Shown: positions 30,701 to 44,787 of the stretch, piece by piece
Layout of the letters: each line of letters starts with the position of its first letter
Numbering within the stretch: the stretch's first letter is position 1
Assembly: GCA_963575745.1 (NCBI GenBank)
Contig: CAUYUJ010012747.1
Span: 388,378 to 452,377, forward strand
Length of the DNA stretch: 64,000 nucleotides
Direction of reading: 5' to 3'
DNA from: Prorocentrum cordatum
Taxonomy: Eukaryota; Sar; Dinophyceae; Prorocentrales; Prorocentraceae
Notes under the pieces: model-generated
What the model saw: the letters and a program-made list of their open reading frames with translations, nothing else
What the model was told of the DNA's origin: nothing
The model's database searches: none
Program-made: the position numbers and the translations under genes

Positions 30701-33700
30701 CCTCCTCCACCTCCTGCAACTCCGTCCTCCGATCCTCCTCCTCCACCTCGCTCCCCCGCCCGTCTGGACGGCCGTTCTCCCAGCTGGCCTGAAGTGGGCT
30801 CTGTGGTGCGCCTCCCAAGCCGCGATCTTCTCGGGGTCCAGCTCGAAGGCCGACTCGGGCAGGTGCTGCGCGGGGACCTGGCGGGGCCGAGGGGCCCTCC
30901 CGAGAGGTGCCAGGGGGCCTTCATTCAAAGGGGGGGAACCGCTGTCCGTGAGTGGGGGTCAGATTTCGGGGAGGCGCTCACGCTTGGAAACTGGCCACAT
31001 CCCCCCGAAAATGCTGACCCCCACCCCCGGTCCCGGACAGTGTGGGGCCCCTCGACGGCGGGCCTCCGCGGGAGCCCCGCGGGCCCCGCCCTCCGGCGCG
31101 CCCCGCCCCCCGACCTGCCCGAGGCCTGCCCCCGAGTCCTGCGGCCGCCCCTCGGGGCCTGAGGTCCCCGCCGAACCCCTGGAGCCCCTCCTCGGGCCCT
31201 CCGAGAACGCCGCGCCCCTAGGTCCCTCGAGGGTCCGTCCGATCCAGGAATCACTCGAGAGCCCCTGCGTCTCTGGAAGGCCCCCTGGACCCCTGAACCC
31301 GCCCCCCCTCAAGCCCCTGGAAAACCCCTCCCCGATGCTTGACTTTGCCCTGGAATGCCCCTGAAGGCTCCTGAGATCCCCAGGCGCCCCTGACCACCCC
31401 CCGAGCCCCCGCGAAGTCCCATGGAATGTTTGTGGGCGGACCTGCCCCCCCCCCCCCCGCGGGAGTGAGGCTGGGGAAAGGAGGAGAGGCGAGTGTGGAG
31501 AGCGGAAGCTGGAGAGGAGGAGGGAAGGAGGGGCCGTGCGAGGCTGGCGTGAAGGGCGGGGAGGGGGAATGGAGCAGGGAGGAGAACGATGAAAGGGACA
31601 GAACACGAGAAAGGGAAAGCTGGATGGGGGGATGGATGAGGGAGGGGGGAAGGGCACGCGACGGGGCAAAAGGGGGGACGGAGGAAGCGCCCGAGATACG
31701 AGGAGGGCAGAACCTGGAGAGGAACGAGACGATGAGAGGGGCGGAGGCGGGTGGGTGAGCGAGAGAGAGAGAGAGAGAGCGGGGGGGAAGGGGAGGGGGG
31801 GGAGGAAGGGAGAGGGAGTATACGTAAACATATGTATATATATGTGTGTACGTGCCTATACATATGCATGCTTATGTTGGGGGATGCGGGAAGGAGCGGG
31901 GGAGGGGCGAGAGAGGGAGAGAGGAAGACTATGTATAAATACATATATAGATAAACCATACATATATATACGTACATGCATGCGGTATCCATATGATTAA
32001 ACATCGGACACACTACTGCAACTGCGCTCGCGACACATCTGACACCCCGCCTAGCCCACGACATCTCGCTCAGGCGCTCGTGCATGTGCCGTGCCGCGCG
32101 CGGTCCTCCTCACCCCCTCACCCTCCCCCTCCAAACGCGCTCCCTGCCCCTCCTTCCCCCCCTCGCTCTCTTCGTCATCGCCCCCCCATACCATCGAAAC
32201 CTTGACGGGCCACGAAGAACCTCTCCGCCCCCTCGGGGGGGGGGGGGGGGGGGGGGGGGGGGCGGGGGCGCGGGGGAGGGGAAGGGGGCGTTGAGTCTTC
32301 CTCCCCCCAATAGCTCGGAAACCTTGACGGGCCCCGAAGAACCCCCGCGCACCCGATGGAGCCGCGCGAACCGCCAGAAGCCTGAGGATACCAATGCGAA
32401 CTCGGCACCGCGGCATCCGCGGCGCCAAAGAAACCGCCCGCACCCCTGAGGCACCCCTCACCGAACACTCGGGGACGCGCGCCATTGCCCCCTGAGAGCG
32501 ACGCGGAACGCGCGCCACAAGTGGCGGAGGAGGGCGAATGCCGCGGGAGGATAGGGGGAGGTATGGCAGACCAAGCTGGAACAGCAGGATGGATGGGGAC
32601 CGCGCCACGTGATGATGCATGTCGATTAGCTATTCGGGCGCTGAATAATTGTAGGCGTTAGTGCATGTAAGCCTGGTGATTTGTAACGTATGTATTGTGG
32701 AAATTGTTATCGAAGCGTGAGATGTTGACTATTGAACGTGCGAGTGAGTGCAAGTATTGATAATTCAGTTTCGCATAATGGTATTGGTCACTGGTGGAAG
32801 AGTTTGTTGCAGGGAATGAGTGTTGAGCGTTGTTGGGGTGATTACTTGCACTTGTAGCGCTTGTTATAGTATACTGGCAACGGGAGAAGAATGCGATTGT
32901 AATTACAGATTAGGTGTGTGTTTGGCATGAGGCATGGTTAAGTGTCGCGGTTGACGTGATGTTTGTGGCGCGCGAAAACACTTACTCGAAGAAACGAGTT
33001 GTGCGGAATGGGAAGGTATCGTTGAGATAATGTGTTTGTTGTATTGGGACCGCACGGTTTTGTGCGCAGGCGGATTGCAATGTTACGCCAATGGAAAGTG
33101 CATGAGGGGTTACTGGTGTTGAGGTTGCGTATTCCGTGGAAGTGTAAGATGGGTTTGAGACCCTGCGCGGCGTCGCGCCTTCGCGGCGTTGCACGGCGTC
33201 GCGCCCGCATCCGCGCGCCCGCGGAGGACCATGTACGGTTTGGGCGCAACTGTGAAAACGTTGGCCCGCGCCACGAGAAATCGTCGGTCCCCTGCGGCGC
33301 AGGGGAACTCCTGGAAGATGCGCATGACGGCAGCCGGCTTCGACTCGCGACACCGCCTGAGCAGCGCGCGCCGCGGCCTTGCCCAAGGGCGCCGCCTGCC
33401 TGAGCAGTGCCAACGCGCTCTCGCCGCCGTCTGGCTCGGCAGCGCCAGGGGAGGTACGCCTGCGCCCAAGGAGCGCCGCTTGCATATCGTACCCCCGCGT
33501 TCGGCACTTGCGCATGCGCTTGGTACCTTCGCACGTCTTGCGGGAACGTCGGAACCGCTGACCCAACGGCGCCAGCCGCCCGCTTTCGGGACCTCCTCCT
33601 TAAGAGCATCCAGCGCGGCCGCGTTGGCTCGGCGCAAGTCGGCGGCATCGCCGATGCCTACGTTATCCGAACGCACTGAAAAGCGAGTGCGCCAGCCACG

Positions 33701-34195
33701 TGGAAGCGCATCGGCCCTGGGTTTGAAACGGGACATTTCGGCGGCGCCCGAGAAAGGGGCACGGCTTGCCCGCGGCAATTGGGCGGGGCCGACGGGCACG
33801 GAAGAAGGCGCCTGATGAATGGCGAAAAAATGTCGGCGGCGGCCGCCCGAGCGCGGGCGAGACACGGAGGCTGGGGCAGCCGCCCTTCCCTCGATTGGTA
33901 GTGCTGGCCGACAAGAAGTCGAACCTGCATGGCTGGTGGTCGCGGCGCCCGTAGTCGAAGCACCGCTCGTAGTCCTCCATGACCACCACCTGCCAGCACT
34001 ACCGAACCCCTGCCGCCTTGCGGCGCCGCGGCGACGCACGCGCGCCGCCGCGGCATTCTGCAGGACATGAATTGTACGGGCGACACGGCGCGCAACAACA
34101 TTGCAAACCAACGGCAACCGCGGAAGAAGGAACAATCACACGCAGGGACATCGCGACCCGCCCTGCCTCGAATGGGTTCTCCCTGCCACTCGCGC

Positions 34196-34251
<56 letters not shown>

Positions 34252-37200
34252 TATTCCCCCCCCCTCCGCCTCCCCCGCGCTCGACTGCACCCCCCCCTCC
34301 CTACCACCTCTTCCCTCCCTTCCCCCCCTCCCCCCCCCCCCTCCCCCTCCTCCCTCCTCCCTCCGCCTCCCCTCCCTTCCCCCCACCCCTCCCCCTCCCT
34401 CCGCCCTCTCCCTCCCCCTCCCTTCCCCTCCCCTCCCCCCCCTCCCTCCCCCCCCTCCCCCTCCCCTCCCTCCCTCCCCCCCCCCCCCCCCGCGCCCAAT
34501 TCACCCTTCCCACCCCCCCATCTCCAATGCCCGCCCCACTCCCCCCCCCCGCAAAAATGCTCACACCCCGCTCCCGTTCGTTCCCTGACCGCCCCACCTA
34601 CCCCCTCGTCAAACCACCCGCACCCCGCCCCCCCCGCCCGCCGCCCCGCGTGCCATCGCCGATGCATTCGCGGCGCGCCCCCGCGGGCTTGGCCCCTTGA
34701 CGCTTCGCGCCCTCGTCAATGAACGCTGCGCTGTCGCGGCAGCCCGCGCCGTCGATCGAGGACAGGTCGTCGTCAATCTCGATGACCCGTTGTCCTGGAG
34801 GGTAACGCCCCGCGATGAGGTTACCGACCGCGACGGATGCTCCGAGTCGGCGGGGCGCGGGCGCCGCCGCTGCGGGCGGGCAGCGTCGCGCGCGACTGCC
34901 GCCATGCATGCGATGCGAATCGGCGATGCCGAATGCATGCGATGCGAATCGGCGATGCCGAAGAAGGCGCGGGGCGACGCCCCCCTCCCCCTCCCCCTCC
35001 CCTCCCCCTCCCCTGATCCCCTCCCCCGCCGACGACCCCCCAATCCCCCCCCCCCTCTCCGCCCCTCCCCAATCCCCCGCACCGCAAGCCAAAGCGCAGC
35101 CAATGAAACGGGCGAGGTGGGACAGAAACCGCACGGGCAAGCGACGGCGGGAGAGCGGCGGATGGCGGGGCAGCCCTGCGCGCGGAGGGCGGCGGCAACA
35201 TCACCGATTGCGCGTATTCGCCAACGCGGATCACGATCGAACTGCGGCGGGCCGCGACAAACATTCCGACGGATTGCAGGGCGCGCGGGCATGCGGGACA
35301 CGACGTCGGCAACGGGGGGGGGAGTCGGGGGCCGGGGCGAGGGCAGGGGCGGGGCCGAACATGGCGCGGGGCATTGGTTGTTGGCGGGCGCCAGCAGCTG
35401 GCCAGTCCACGTGGGTGCCTGCGTAGCACCAGAGCCCGAGCTCCAACTGCTCGCGCTGCGCAAGCGTAAAGTCGCGCTGGCCCGCGGCCAGAGCGCGGCG
35501 GAGCGCCTGGCGCCCACGCGCCCAGCATGGCCGCGCGGGGCGGCGGCGCGGCCCCGCGGCGCGCACCCTCGAAGGTATCCACGCTAGCAGCGCAAGCTGC
35601 CGCCGCTGCGCCCTGCATGGCTTTCTGCGCCCTGAATGCGATCGCGCGCAATGCGGGACACCCCCCAATGGCCGCGTGCGCACGGTCCACGAACTCAGGG
35701 CCCACGCCCGCCACGGCCTGGGATGGCTCCGCCGTGGGCGCCGACATCGCGCAACGATGCCGACGCCCAGGGACAGGCCCCCCATGAGCCCGAGCACTGG
35801 CTGCCATGTACGGCAATGGTACGCCGCGCGCCCTCCATATGCATCTCTTCGTGGAAGAGGAGGACGCGCGGCCATCTGCCTTGCATTGCCCGCGCGGAAT
35901 CGGCCCCGCGGGGCCAGCGGGCCACGGGGAGGCCCCGCCCCGCCCCCGAGCTCGCACCCCGACCCCCACACGCAGCCCCCCACCCACCAACCCCCCGAAA
36001 GCGCGCGAGACGTCCGCGGCCTCTCGAATGCGACCCCCGCCCCCTTCCGCTCGAGGCGCCGCGCGGCCGACCGATGGCTGCGGACCCGTCAACAGCAGCC
36101 GTGTTCGCGTGGCCCTCACCCCCAACAGGAAAGATGAAACGGGAGAATTGGTAGACGCGCGGCCGTGATAAAAACACTTATATGATGCGCGAGACATACA
36201 TGCCAGCGGCCATGTGAAATAAGCCTTGCGTGGACAGCGACGGCGCGCGCGGACGGCCAATTGCGTCAAGAGGGAGGAGAGCGGGGCGGGCGCAGAAATT
36301 GCGGAGGCGGGAGGGGCGGGACGGCAGGCGGGCACGGCGAGCAGAATTGAGCACGGTGCGAAAGAGCAGAGAGAAAGGAGAAACCCAGCGGTGAGAAGCT
36401 GACGCGGAGAGAAAGAGATGGTAGCGCGTCGCGCACATAATTGCAAGCCCCAATCGGTTTCGCGCAGCCCCCAGCGTTGCGCGGCCACGCGGCCGCCGCC
36501 ACGCCGACGGCGCCGCGCGCGCCGCAGGGCGACCCACCAGCACAACGCATCGCGCCCGCTCGCGGCAAACAAACGAGGAGGTCTCAAGCGAAACGTCGTT
36601 TTCGGCTTCGCCAACGCCCCTCCTCTCGCAGCCCCGCGATCGTCGCGACGCAGCAGACGAGGCACTTGCGCGAAAGGAGGGGGGGGGGCGGGAGGAGGGC
36701 AGAACCGAAAACCACTAGCATGGCCATAGTCGAGAAATTCGGAAGCCAACCCCTCGAACAGGGGACTAACGCAGCGGCGCCGAGATGACGTCGCGGGAAA
36801 GCGCCGCGGGGGGCCGCGGGAAACCATGCGAAGCCCCAGGCGCGGGCGACCCCCCAACGCGGCGCCAGCGGGGCTGATGGAGGACTGGAGGCGCAGAACC
36901 CTGAAAACGCCTCGCGTAAATTGAACGGGTGGCCGAGATAGGAACATGCAATTAGAGATGCGCGCGAATACATGCTCCAACGACGAACAGTTGATACGTC
37001 GAAACGGTGCTAGCTAGACCAACTATTTTAAAGGGGGCGTCCCCATAATGGTGATGATATCGAAGAACACGCGCAAGTGTTGTGTTTCGGTGTAGGGATA
37101 GATGGCCAACGCTAGTCCTAAACAATGATACGCGCATTTTTATGGGCTGACACCCACGTCGGCACGCATACCACCCGACATATATCTGGGCAGCGGGACC

Positions 37201-40200
37201 CGCGCGAGGGCGCAAAGCTGCACCGCGCAGCGGCGGGGTGCTGGCGCCGAGCACAGCCCCCTCCACATTCCTCCATCATCCCTCACCCCTCTTCCCCACC
37301 CCTCCAAGTTGCCGCCGCCCGCCCCCTCCCCTAATAAATTCTTCGCCCTCCTCCGCGTCCTCCACCGCCCTATCTGCACATCCATCCTTCCTCCCCCCTA
37401 CCCCCATCTCCTCCGCCATCCTTCGCCGCGCCCCATCCTTCCCCCCGTCCTCCTGCACCCCCTGCCCGCGCCCATCGTCCTCACATCGTCCACGTCGCCC
37501 CGCATCCGCATCCGCCCTCCTCGGCCCCTCCATCCTCATCATCACCTCCCTCACCCATCCTCCTCCAACCTCATCCCGCCCCATCCTTCCACACGCGTGC
37601 ACCTAAGTGAACTCGAACCTCCTACGCGCGAAGAACAACATACCTAGCAGTGCATGTGCTAGTCAGTGTATGTATGTGCCTGTATGGGTAATGTACATGC
37701 GTGAGTGCATTTGCACGGATAAGTACACATGCTCATACGACTCCTCATTAACCGTTATACCATGGGATATGGTTTGACGGGTAGTACTACGCATGACGCT
37801 CATCCTATACGCGCGCGTTGACTTACCTAGCAGGGTATTGTTGCATGAGTGTGCATATGTATGTAGGTGTGTATAAGTGTGCAGATGTGAGGACGTATGT
37901 GTGATAGTGTGCCTATGTACCAAAGTGCGAATACGTATAATACTCAGTATGTATATATACGTATATGTAAATAAGGGAGAGGTTGGAAGGCACATGGAGG
38001 AGGAGGGGGAGGATGGGGAGATGCGGAGCAAGGCTGAGGGGGGCGGAGGGGGGAGCGGCGGGAACGAGGAGGGGGCGGAGAGGGACGGACAAGCAAGAGG
38101 AGAGCGAGGTGCGGGGCAAGGAGAGGAGAGGCCTGCGGCAGAGTGATGCAGCATGCGCCTGAGTCCTGCTCCATGGCCACGGAGCACACGACGGAGTGGT
38201 CCGTCCCAATCTTCGTCCCGTCTGGCCCGCTGAGGCTCGCGAACTGGGCTCCCTGGAGAACGGGGCGGGGCGAGGGCCGAAAGCGCGCGGCGCTGCTCGG
38301 CGGGAGATCCGACTGGGGGCCGCGCAAGCGGGCGGGTGGCGAGAGAGGGGGAAGGGGAGGGCAACGATGACACTAACTGCAAGGGCCTAGTACATCAAGC
38401 TGCCACTACTCGCTCGAGCACGGATTCGAGCGTCGGAATACACGCGCGCCGAGCGATCGAGCAACGATCGTCGGACCGCCCGCGCCTCGCGGCCCCGACC
38501 CTACTGACGGCGAATAGCAAATGCATCAATCGGACATCGACGGGGCGAAGCAAAGCTAAGATCCGAGAGGGGGGGGAGCGACACTTAAAACAAAAAAAAA
38601 CAATCCTTGAAGCGCTTCTGGCTGGCCTCGACGTATCTGCATAGCATCGACTCCGTCTGCCTCGCGTTCTTGGGGTTGTAATAGCTGCCCTCCGCCGCCC
38701 TGGGGGCGTCGCTCTCGCCGCGCAGGTGGCCGTCGAAGCCGCGAGTGGGAAACCCGACGAGGAACGTGGCTTCCACCTGGCGCGCGAGCTCGGTGAGGAC
38801 CTGGCCAGAGCAGATATTTACACGCACGGGGCGGTCGCGGGGGCGACTGGGGAAGGGGGCGCGAGGCAGATCGCGAATCCTCGACTCTCCACCGATCAAA
38901 CTGGGACATAGAAGCCGCCCGCAGAGACGACGGCACCCCGTGCGAGCGCATCGGAAATGGCCCTGCGACATGGCGAAGACACAAGAACGAGGATCGACGA
39001 TGCGGGCGAGTCGTTGCGGCCGCCGTGTCACTGGCTAAAGGTCCGAAGTGCACGCGGCACGAGCTATCGCACCAAGGAAACATAAGAAAAAAAGCGTGCC
39101 TGTGAGAAGAGGTTCTTGAGCAAGTCGCAATGCTCCTGCACCGCGGCGTTGTACAGCTGCACGACGAACGTGTACAAACCCTCGCCGTCGAGGTGGAGGA
39201 ACCTATCTATCTGGCCGCTCACGCACTTGACGTACGGCACCTTGCCCTCGTCGAACAGGCGCCTCAAGGACTGGACCCGAACGATGCCGTCGCGGACGGT
39301 GACCGTGAACGGGCACCTGCCGAAGTGGAAGTCGGCTACCTGGGGGCGCATGGTTTCAACCCCCTTCTGCCGCCCTCTCCCTTAGATCATCGCGCCCCCT
39401 GTCAACGCGAGCGTCCCCGTGACAACGTGTGACTGGCCCGCTCCCTGAGCGACCGCCTGAGCCGTCCTTCCGCCTCCCTCTCTCCCCCATCGTTGCCCCC
39501 ATAATGCGAATGCCACCCCCCATGGCCCAACTCGGCCACCTGTTCCCCCATCCCCCTCCCGCCAGCCCCTCAGTCGGCGACGTCGGCAGACTCGGTTTGC
39601 AGACGAGTCGTTTCAAATGCTAGGGCCCTGAACTGGGGTCCGAACCGATGATCAAACAACACGCTCTGGCACTGCCCGCCCAGGCCACCTTGGAGGCGGC
39701 GTGGTCCGCCCGAAGATGGATGTCGAAGTTCTCGGGGATCTTGCCAAGCAAGCCGTTGAAGAGCCGCTCGAACGCATCCCTGGAGCCACCGTGGAGGAGG
39801 CCGTGGCGGGCATGCACTGCCGCGGAACTACGCAGCGCTAAGAGCAGCGTGAACCTGGCACTCACGGACGGGAACATCAAGCATCTCTCAGGCTGCGCCA
39901 GGTCGTCGGGCTGGGCTCCATATGGGACGGACTTCCGCAAACACATCCCGCTGCCCCCGTATTTGACTGAGAGCACTTCCCACCGCTGCCGCCGTTTATT
40001 GAACCACTTGCTACTCTTGGAGTGGTTCTTCTGGAGGCCCAGCCCCACGCAGATGGCATTGAAGTCGAAATACAATCTCCCCGAAAACCTGTGCGACTCG
40101 AACGCGGCCCCCTGAACCGTGATGCCCTTAGTGCCAGGGCCGTCGGGGACCACCTGGAACTGCCCGATCCGATACCTGGAAAACACATCTCTCATCGGCA

Positions 40201-43200
40201 GCACGCTAGCGTCGGACAGCCTCAACGTCATGGACTCGAACTGCGAGGGGTCATCCCCGTAGGCGCTGACCGAGAACAAGTTCTGCGCGAGGAAGCCTGG
40301 AGTCTCGTCCTGGTCGTCCGCAGGCACCACCACGGCCAGCGGAACGCCTTCGTCGTCGGAGGGCTCCTGCTCGTCGAGGACGTGCTCCTGTGGAGCTGCC
40401 CGCCGCCCCGCCCCCGCCCCCCCCCGTCGGGCCGATTGTCCGGCGTAAATCGTGGTTTTCGCGCCGCGGCCGCCCTTGGCAGCCGCGGCGCCGTGCCCCC
40501 GAAAACGCCAAGGCAAACGCCCTGAGATCACGCAGTGACCCAGTTGGTGCCCCTATATAGCGGGTCCCGCTCATGGGGGAGGGCCGCCGATTCGAGCGAG
40601 ATCAAGTTGACTATGATCTGCTTGCCATGGCCGTCGGGCGAGGGGTAATCTTTCACTATCCGAAAATGCTGCGCCCCTGCCCGTATCGGTGGACCCATGG
40701 CGTCCACAGCTCGAGAACAAAACGCCCTCCGAATCGACGCGATCTAGAACCGTTGCCACGCGTGGCCGAGATACTATCATGTTCAGGTCCCCTAGGAGGG
40801 GGCCCCGACGACCTGAGACTGTCATGGCACGGGGAAGTGCCCAGCTCCAGAGACTGCGACCTGGGGGTGACGCCGACTACTCGCAACACTCGAGAGTTGC
40901 GCATCGCTCCACGCAGCCTGATTCGAGTTGCCCCGTTTGCAATTGCCCCCAGGAAGGGGGGCGGGTGCGGGGCGGCTGCGATAGCCCCGAAAGCAAGGAA
41001 TGCAACCCTCGGGCGAGAAGGGCGCGGAGCGTGGAAGGGCGACACTAGACACGAGGGCGAGAGGAAGGGCTGGCTAACAGGGGAGTCAGAAGTTGTCTAC
41101 AAGAACGGAACTCGACAATGCCAAAAGTGCGAGGCTGCATGGGCCCGAGAGGCGGGCCTTTCAACAACGATGGGGGGCGCCAGGGTGCCCGCGGCACTGC
41201 GCGTTCTGACCCCTCCCTGAGACACGTGACCCCGCGCCCTGCTCTGAGTGGCCTATGCTTCCTCGCTGCGGAGACGGCGATGCCCATAGGGCCCGCGCAC
41301 CCGCGATCCTCCCCCCTCATCTCCCATCGCCCACTGCCTCATTCCCCTCCCCCCGCCCGCACTCGTCAAGTTCCCCCCCCCCTCCTCGCGCCCGAGGGCG
41401 GGCGCGCGGGGAATGGCTGACGTGGCAAGTGACGGCGGTTAGCCGATCGATATTTCCTCTCGCGGATGCCGTCGCACAGACCTGCGGTCGCCAGAGGAAT
41501 GATCCCCGCGTCGGTGCTGGTGAAAGCGAGGCGGGCCGTCGGCGTCAGGGCTGTACCGATAACCAGCGTGTGAGAGCGCATTGCGCCGTGTCTCAGCGCG
41601 ATGGGGCCCCTCCCTCCTCTTCCTTGCCCTCCCCACATCCGTCCTACCTCTCGAGCCTTCGGCGACGCCGACGACGACGCCGACGCCGACGACGACGACG
41701 ACAACGGCGACGACGGCGATGACGACGGGGGAGGAGCATTGCTGCTGCCGCCGTGGATGGGCATTGACCTCCCCGCCTGAATTAAGGGGCAACCTCGAGC
41801 GACCCTGCACTGCCCGAGCGCGGAGGCCTCCCTGGCCAGTGCGGCGCAGAATCAAGTGCGAGGAACGCTCGAGCGGGAGCCGTTTTCGTCGCGCGGGCGG
41901 GGCGACGGGTGAGCGAACGCATAATGAGGGAGGGGAGGGGACTGGCGATCGGTGGATAAGGCGAATATGGACATAGATACATACATACATGCATGTCGAG
42001 CTCAGGGTGCGCTGGGAAGGCACAGACCCCCCCTCGCCACATGGCCAAACCTCGCCCCTATTGCCACCTGCGTGACGCTGACTTTGCTCTCATGCCCCTG
42101 CCCATCCTGCCCATCCTGCCCCCCATCCTACCCTCCCCGTGCCATGATTACCATGTCCTCACTCATGGGTACAGCCCTCAGCCTGAGGCCACTTACCCCA
42201 ACCTCGCAGGAACTACACTTGCTCGGGGTCGGAGGCCAACCTCTCGGCGCCGTTAAAATCACTGGCCCGACTGATGAGACGACGTTCCAGACCGCCCGAG
42301 CGACTCGAACAACCCGACGCCTGAAACCTGAAAAAACTGAGGCCGCCTCCGAGCCCACGCGGCAAGAGAGCAGCCTACCCGATCACGGCAGCTGAGAGGG
42401 CGCGGCAAGGCCACTCCCCACCCTCTGCCGCTTCCGCTTGGCCGCTTGGGCCATGTCAGCCGTGACCACGACCTCCGCCTTCTTCTGCTCCTTCTTCTCG
42501 GACTCGAGGAAGGACTTGGACGCCTGCTTGGCCTGCGCGAGGTTCAGCTTGTTGCCCTTGCCCCTGAAGAGGGAGATGATCCGCACCCGCTGGTTCATGA
42601 TCATGCAATGCGCGGCCGACTCGCTGAAGTTGTCCAAGATCGGCTTGCCTCGGGGGGGGGGGGGAGGCGGCGAGGGCGGGGGCGCGGGGCGGCGCAACGC
42701 GGCACAGGGGGGTGGGGTAGTTGGGTGGTGGTAGAGCGGTGCGCTGCGCGGCGCGGCCAACCAACTGCCTGGCCCTGAAGGGGCAAATGGGTCAGCCATC
42801 GTCGTCGCCGCCTTCGCCGTCGTCGCCGTCGCCGCCGTCGCCGCCGTCGCCGTCGTCGTCGTCGTCGCGGTCAACGCCGCCGCCGCCGCCGTCGTCGTCG
42901 TCCACCTCGCGGTGGTCGTCGTCGTCATCGCCGCCACCGCCGCCGCCGTCGTCGTCGTCGTGGTCGTCGTCGTCGTTTTCGTCGGCGTCGTCGTGGTCGT
43001 CGTCGTCGCCACCGCCGTCGTCGTCGTCGTCGTCGCGGTCGTCGCCGTCGTCGTCGTCGTACTCCTCCCCCCCCCCATCGGGCTCGCACGATCACTCCTC
43101 CCTCATCCTCCCATCCCTCCTCATCGAACCCCCCGTCCCCATTGGGCCCAAAATCAATCCCCGCCGCCCTGGCATCCCTCCTTATATGGCCCTCCCCCGC

Positions 43201-44692
43201 GCCTTCGGGCCAGCGCTCGGCCAGCTCGTGCTCCGCGTTCGTGATGAGGTTCTTCACCTGGTCCTAGCGGATGCGGTTGGAGGGGCAGCAGGAGGCAGGG
43301 GCGAGGTAACAAAGGGTGGATTAAGAGATGATCGGCCCCGACGGCGACGACGAACGCTACGCGACAGCCGATGACGACGACGACGGCGACGGCGGCCGAC
43401 GACGACGCCGTCGACGACGCCGTCGACGACGACGTCTACGACCACGGCGACGACGACGATAAAGGCGACTACGACGACTCCTAACAGCTCACCTCCACAT
43501 GTCCTCATTCGCTCCTCTCCCAGATACCCGCGTTCCTCCGATCCCGTCTGCCCACTCCTAGGCCCTTCCCCAATCGCCTCCATCCCCCTCACCTCCTTCA
43601 TCTTCTCGCCTCCCCGACCGCCGCCCCTCGCTCCGTCTGGCACGGCCTGGGGGCGTCTCGGCATCGCGTCGGCGGCGGCGGCGACGACTTCCACGACGCC
43701 GAACGACGACGACGACGTCGAGGACGAAGACGCGATTGTCTGTGACGACGGCCGCCCCGCCTCGCATCGCAGATACGGTTCATTCGTGCGTCGTCGTCGC
43801 CGTCTCACCCCCCTCTTGCCTCCCCGCTGCCTCTGCGATTTGCCAGCGCGCTTCCTCGCTATCTCCCCACCTCGTCGCCCCGTGCCCCTCCTCATCATCG
43901 CACCTATCCCCATGCGTACCGACCCATCCGCACGTGCCATAGACCCCTCACTTCGCTCTCACTTCGCACCCCCGCCGACCTGCATGCGTGCCCAACCCCC
44001 CCAGCCCCTCGTAGCCCTGAGAACGATGACGCAGCTGGCGACGACGACGACGACCACAGCGACGACTGCCCGTGCCCCCTCCGTCCCCAAAGCGGGGTCC
44101 GAAGGGATCTCGCCGCCATCCTCGTCGGCAACACCCTTGAGCACCTGGAAGCAGCAATGCGGCGGCTCCATCATCAAGGTGCCGTTCTTCCACGCGCTCT
44201 TGAAGAATCCGCCCGCCTTCTTCAGCGTGCCACGGTCCTCCATCTGCTTCATGAGGAAGCGGGCCAGCGTGTCCTTCGTCGCCATATCCCCCTGCACGGG
44301 GAACGTCGACGGGAGCCCTGGCGGAGCGGGGGGGGGAGGTGAGAGGGGCCATCCCACCGCGCCTCCCCTCCCTCCCACAAATCCCTCCTATCCACCATGC
44401 CTCACCCTCCCTCCTATCAATCATGCCTCACCCTCCCTCCTATCCATCATGCCTCATACTCCCTCCTATCCACCATTCCTCACAATCCCTCCTATCCACC
44501 ATGCCTCATCCCGCTACCCCACCCCCTCCCATCCATCATGCCTCACCCTCCCTCCCACAACTCCTCGCCCCTCTTACGTCATCCCTCTGACCCCCCAGTC
44601 CCCCATTCCTCCTGCCAGGTCCCCGCTACATCTAGCATCCTGCTGCCCCTATTTCCTACCCCATACTCCTTACCTGCCCCTACCTCCTATCC

Positions 44693-44787
<95 letters not shown>

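Larger units (their letters stand above)
32900..36980. other. CpG-rich block 2 within intron 10
   Basis: Same CG-dense texture as block 1, again with spuriously long open frames on both strands and with glycosyltransferase-like pieces. A 27-29 bp unit containing GATGCGAATCGGCGATGCCG is tandemly doubled near 34.91-34.96 kb. I see no second recognisable gene in it. Confidence 0.5.
30878..38165 (-). other. 7.3-kb intron 10 of the large gene, with nested CpG-rich block
   Basis: This lies between exons ending SVAMEQ and beginning VPAQHLPESAF. It contains TATG/TG-rich stretches (31.8-32.0 and 37.65-37.98 kb), a poly-G tract (32,235-32,262), an AT-richer stretch without clear coding (32.63-33.1 kb), a CpG-dense block at 32.9-36.9 kb with glycosyltransferase-like motifs, and a 47-base poly-C tract. 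Confidence 0.5.

Noticed and set aside
34821-36980. 719-codon minus-strand open frame
   Set aside because: Same CpG artefact; the recognisable sugar-transferase pieces are in different frames.
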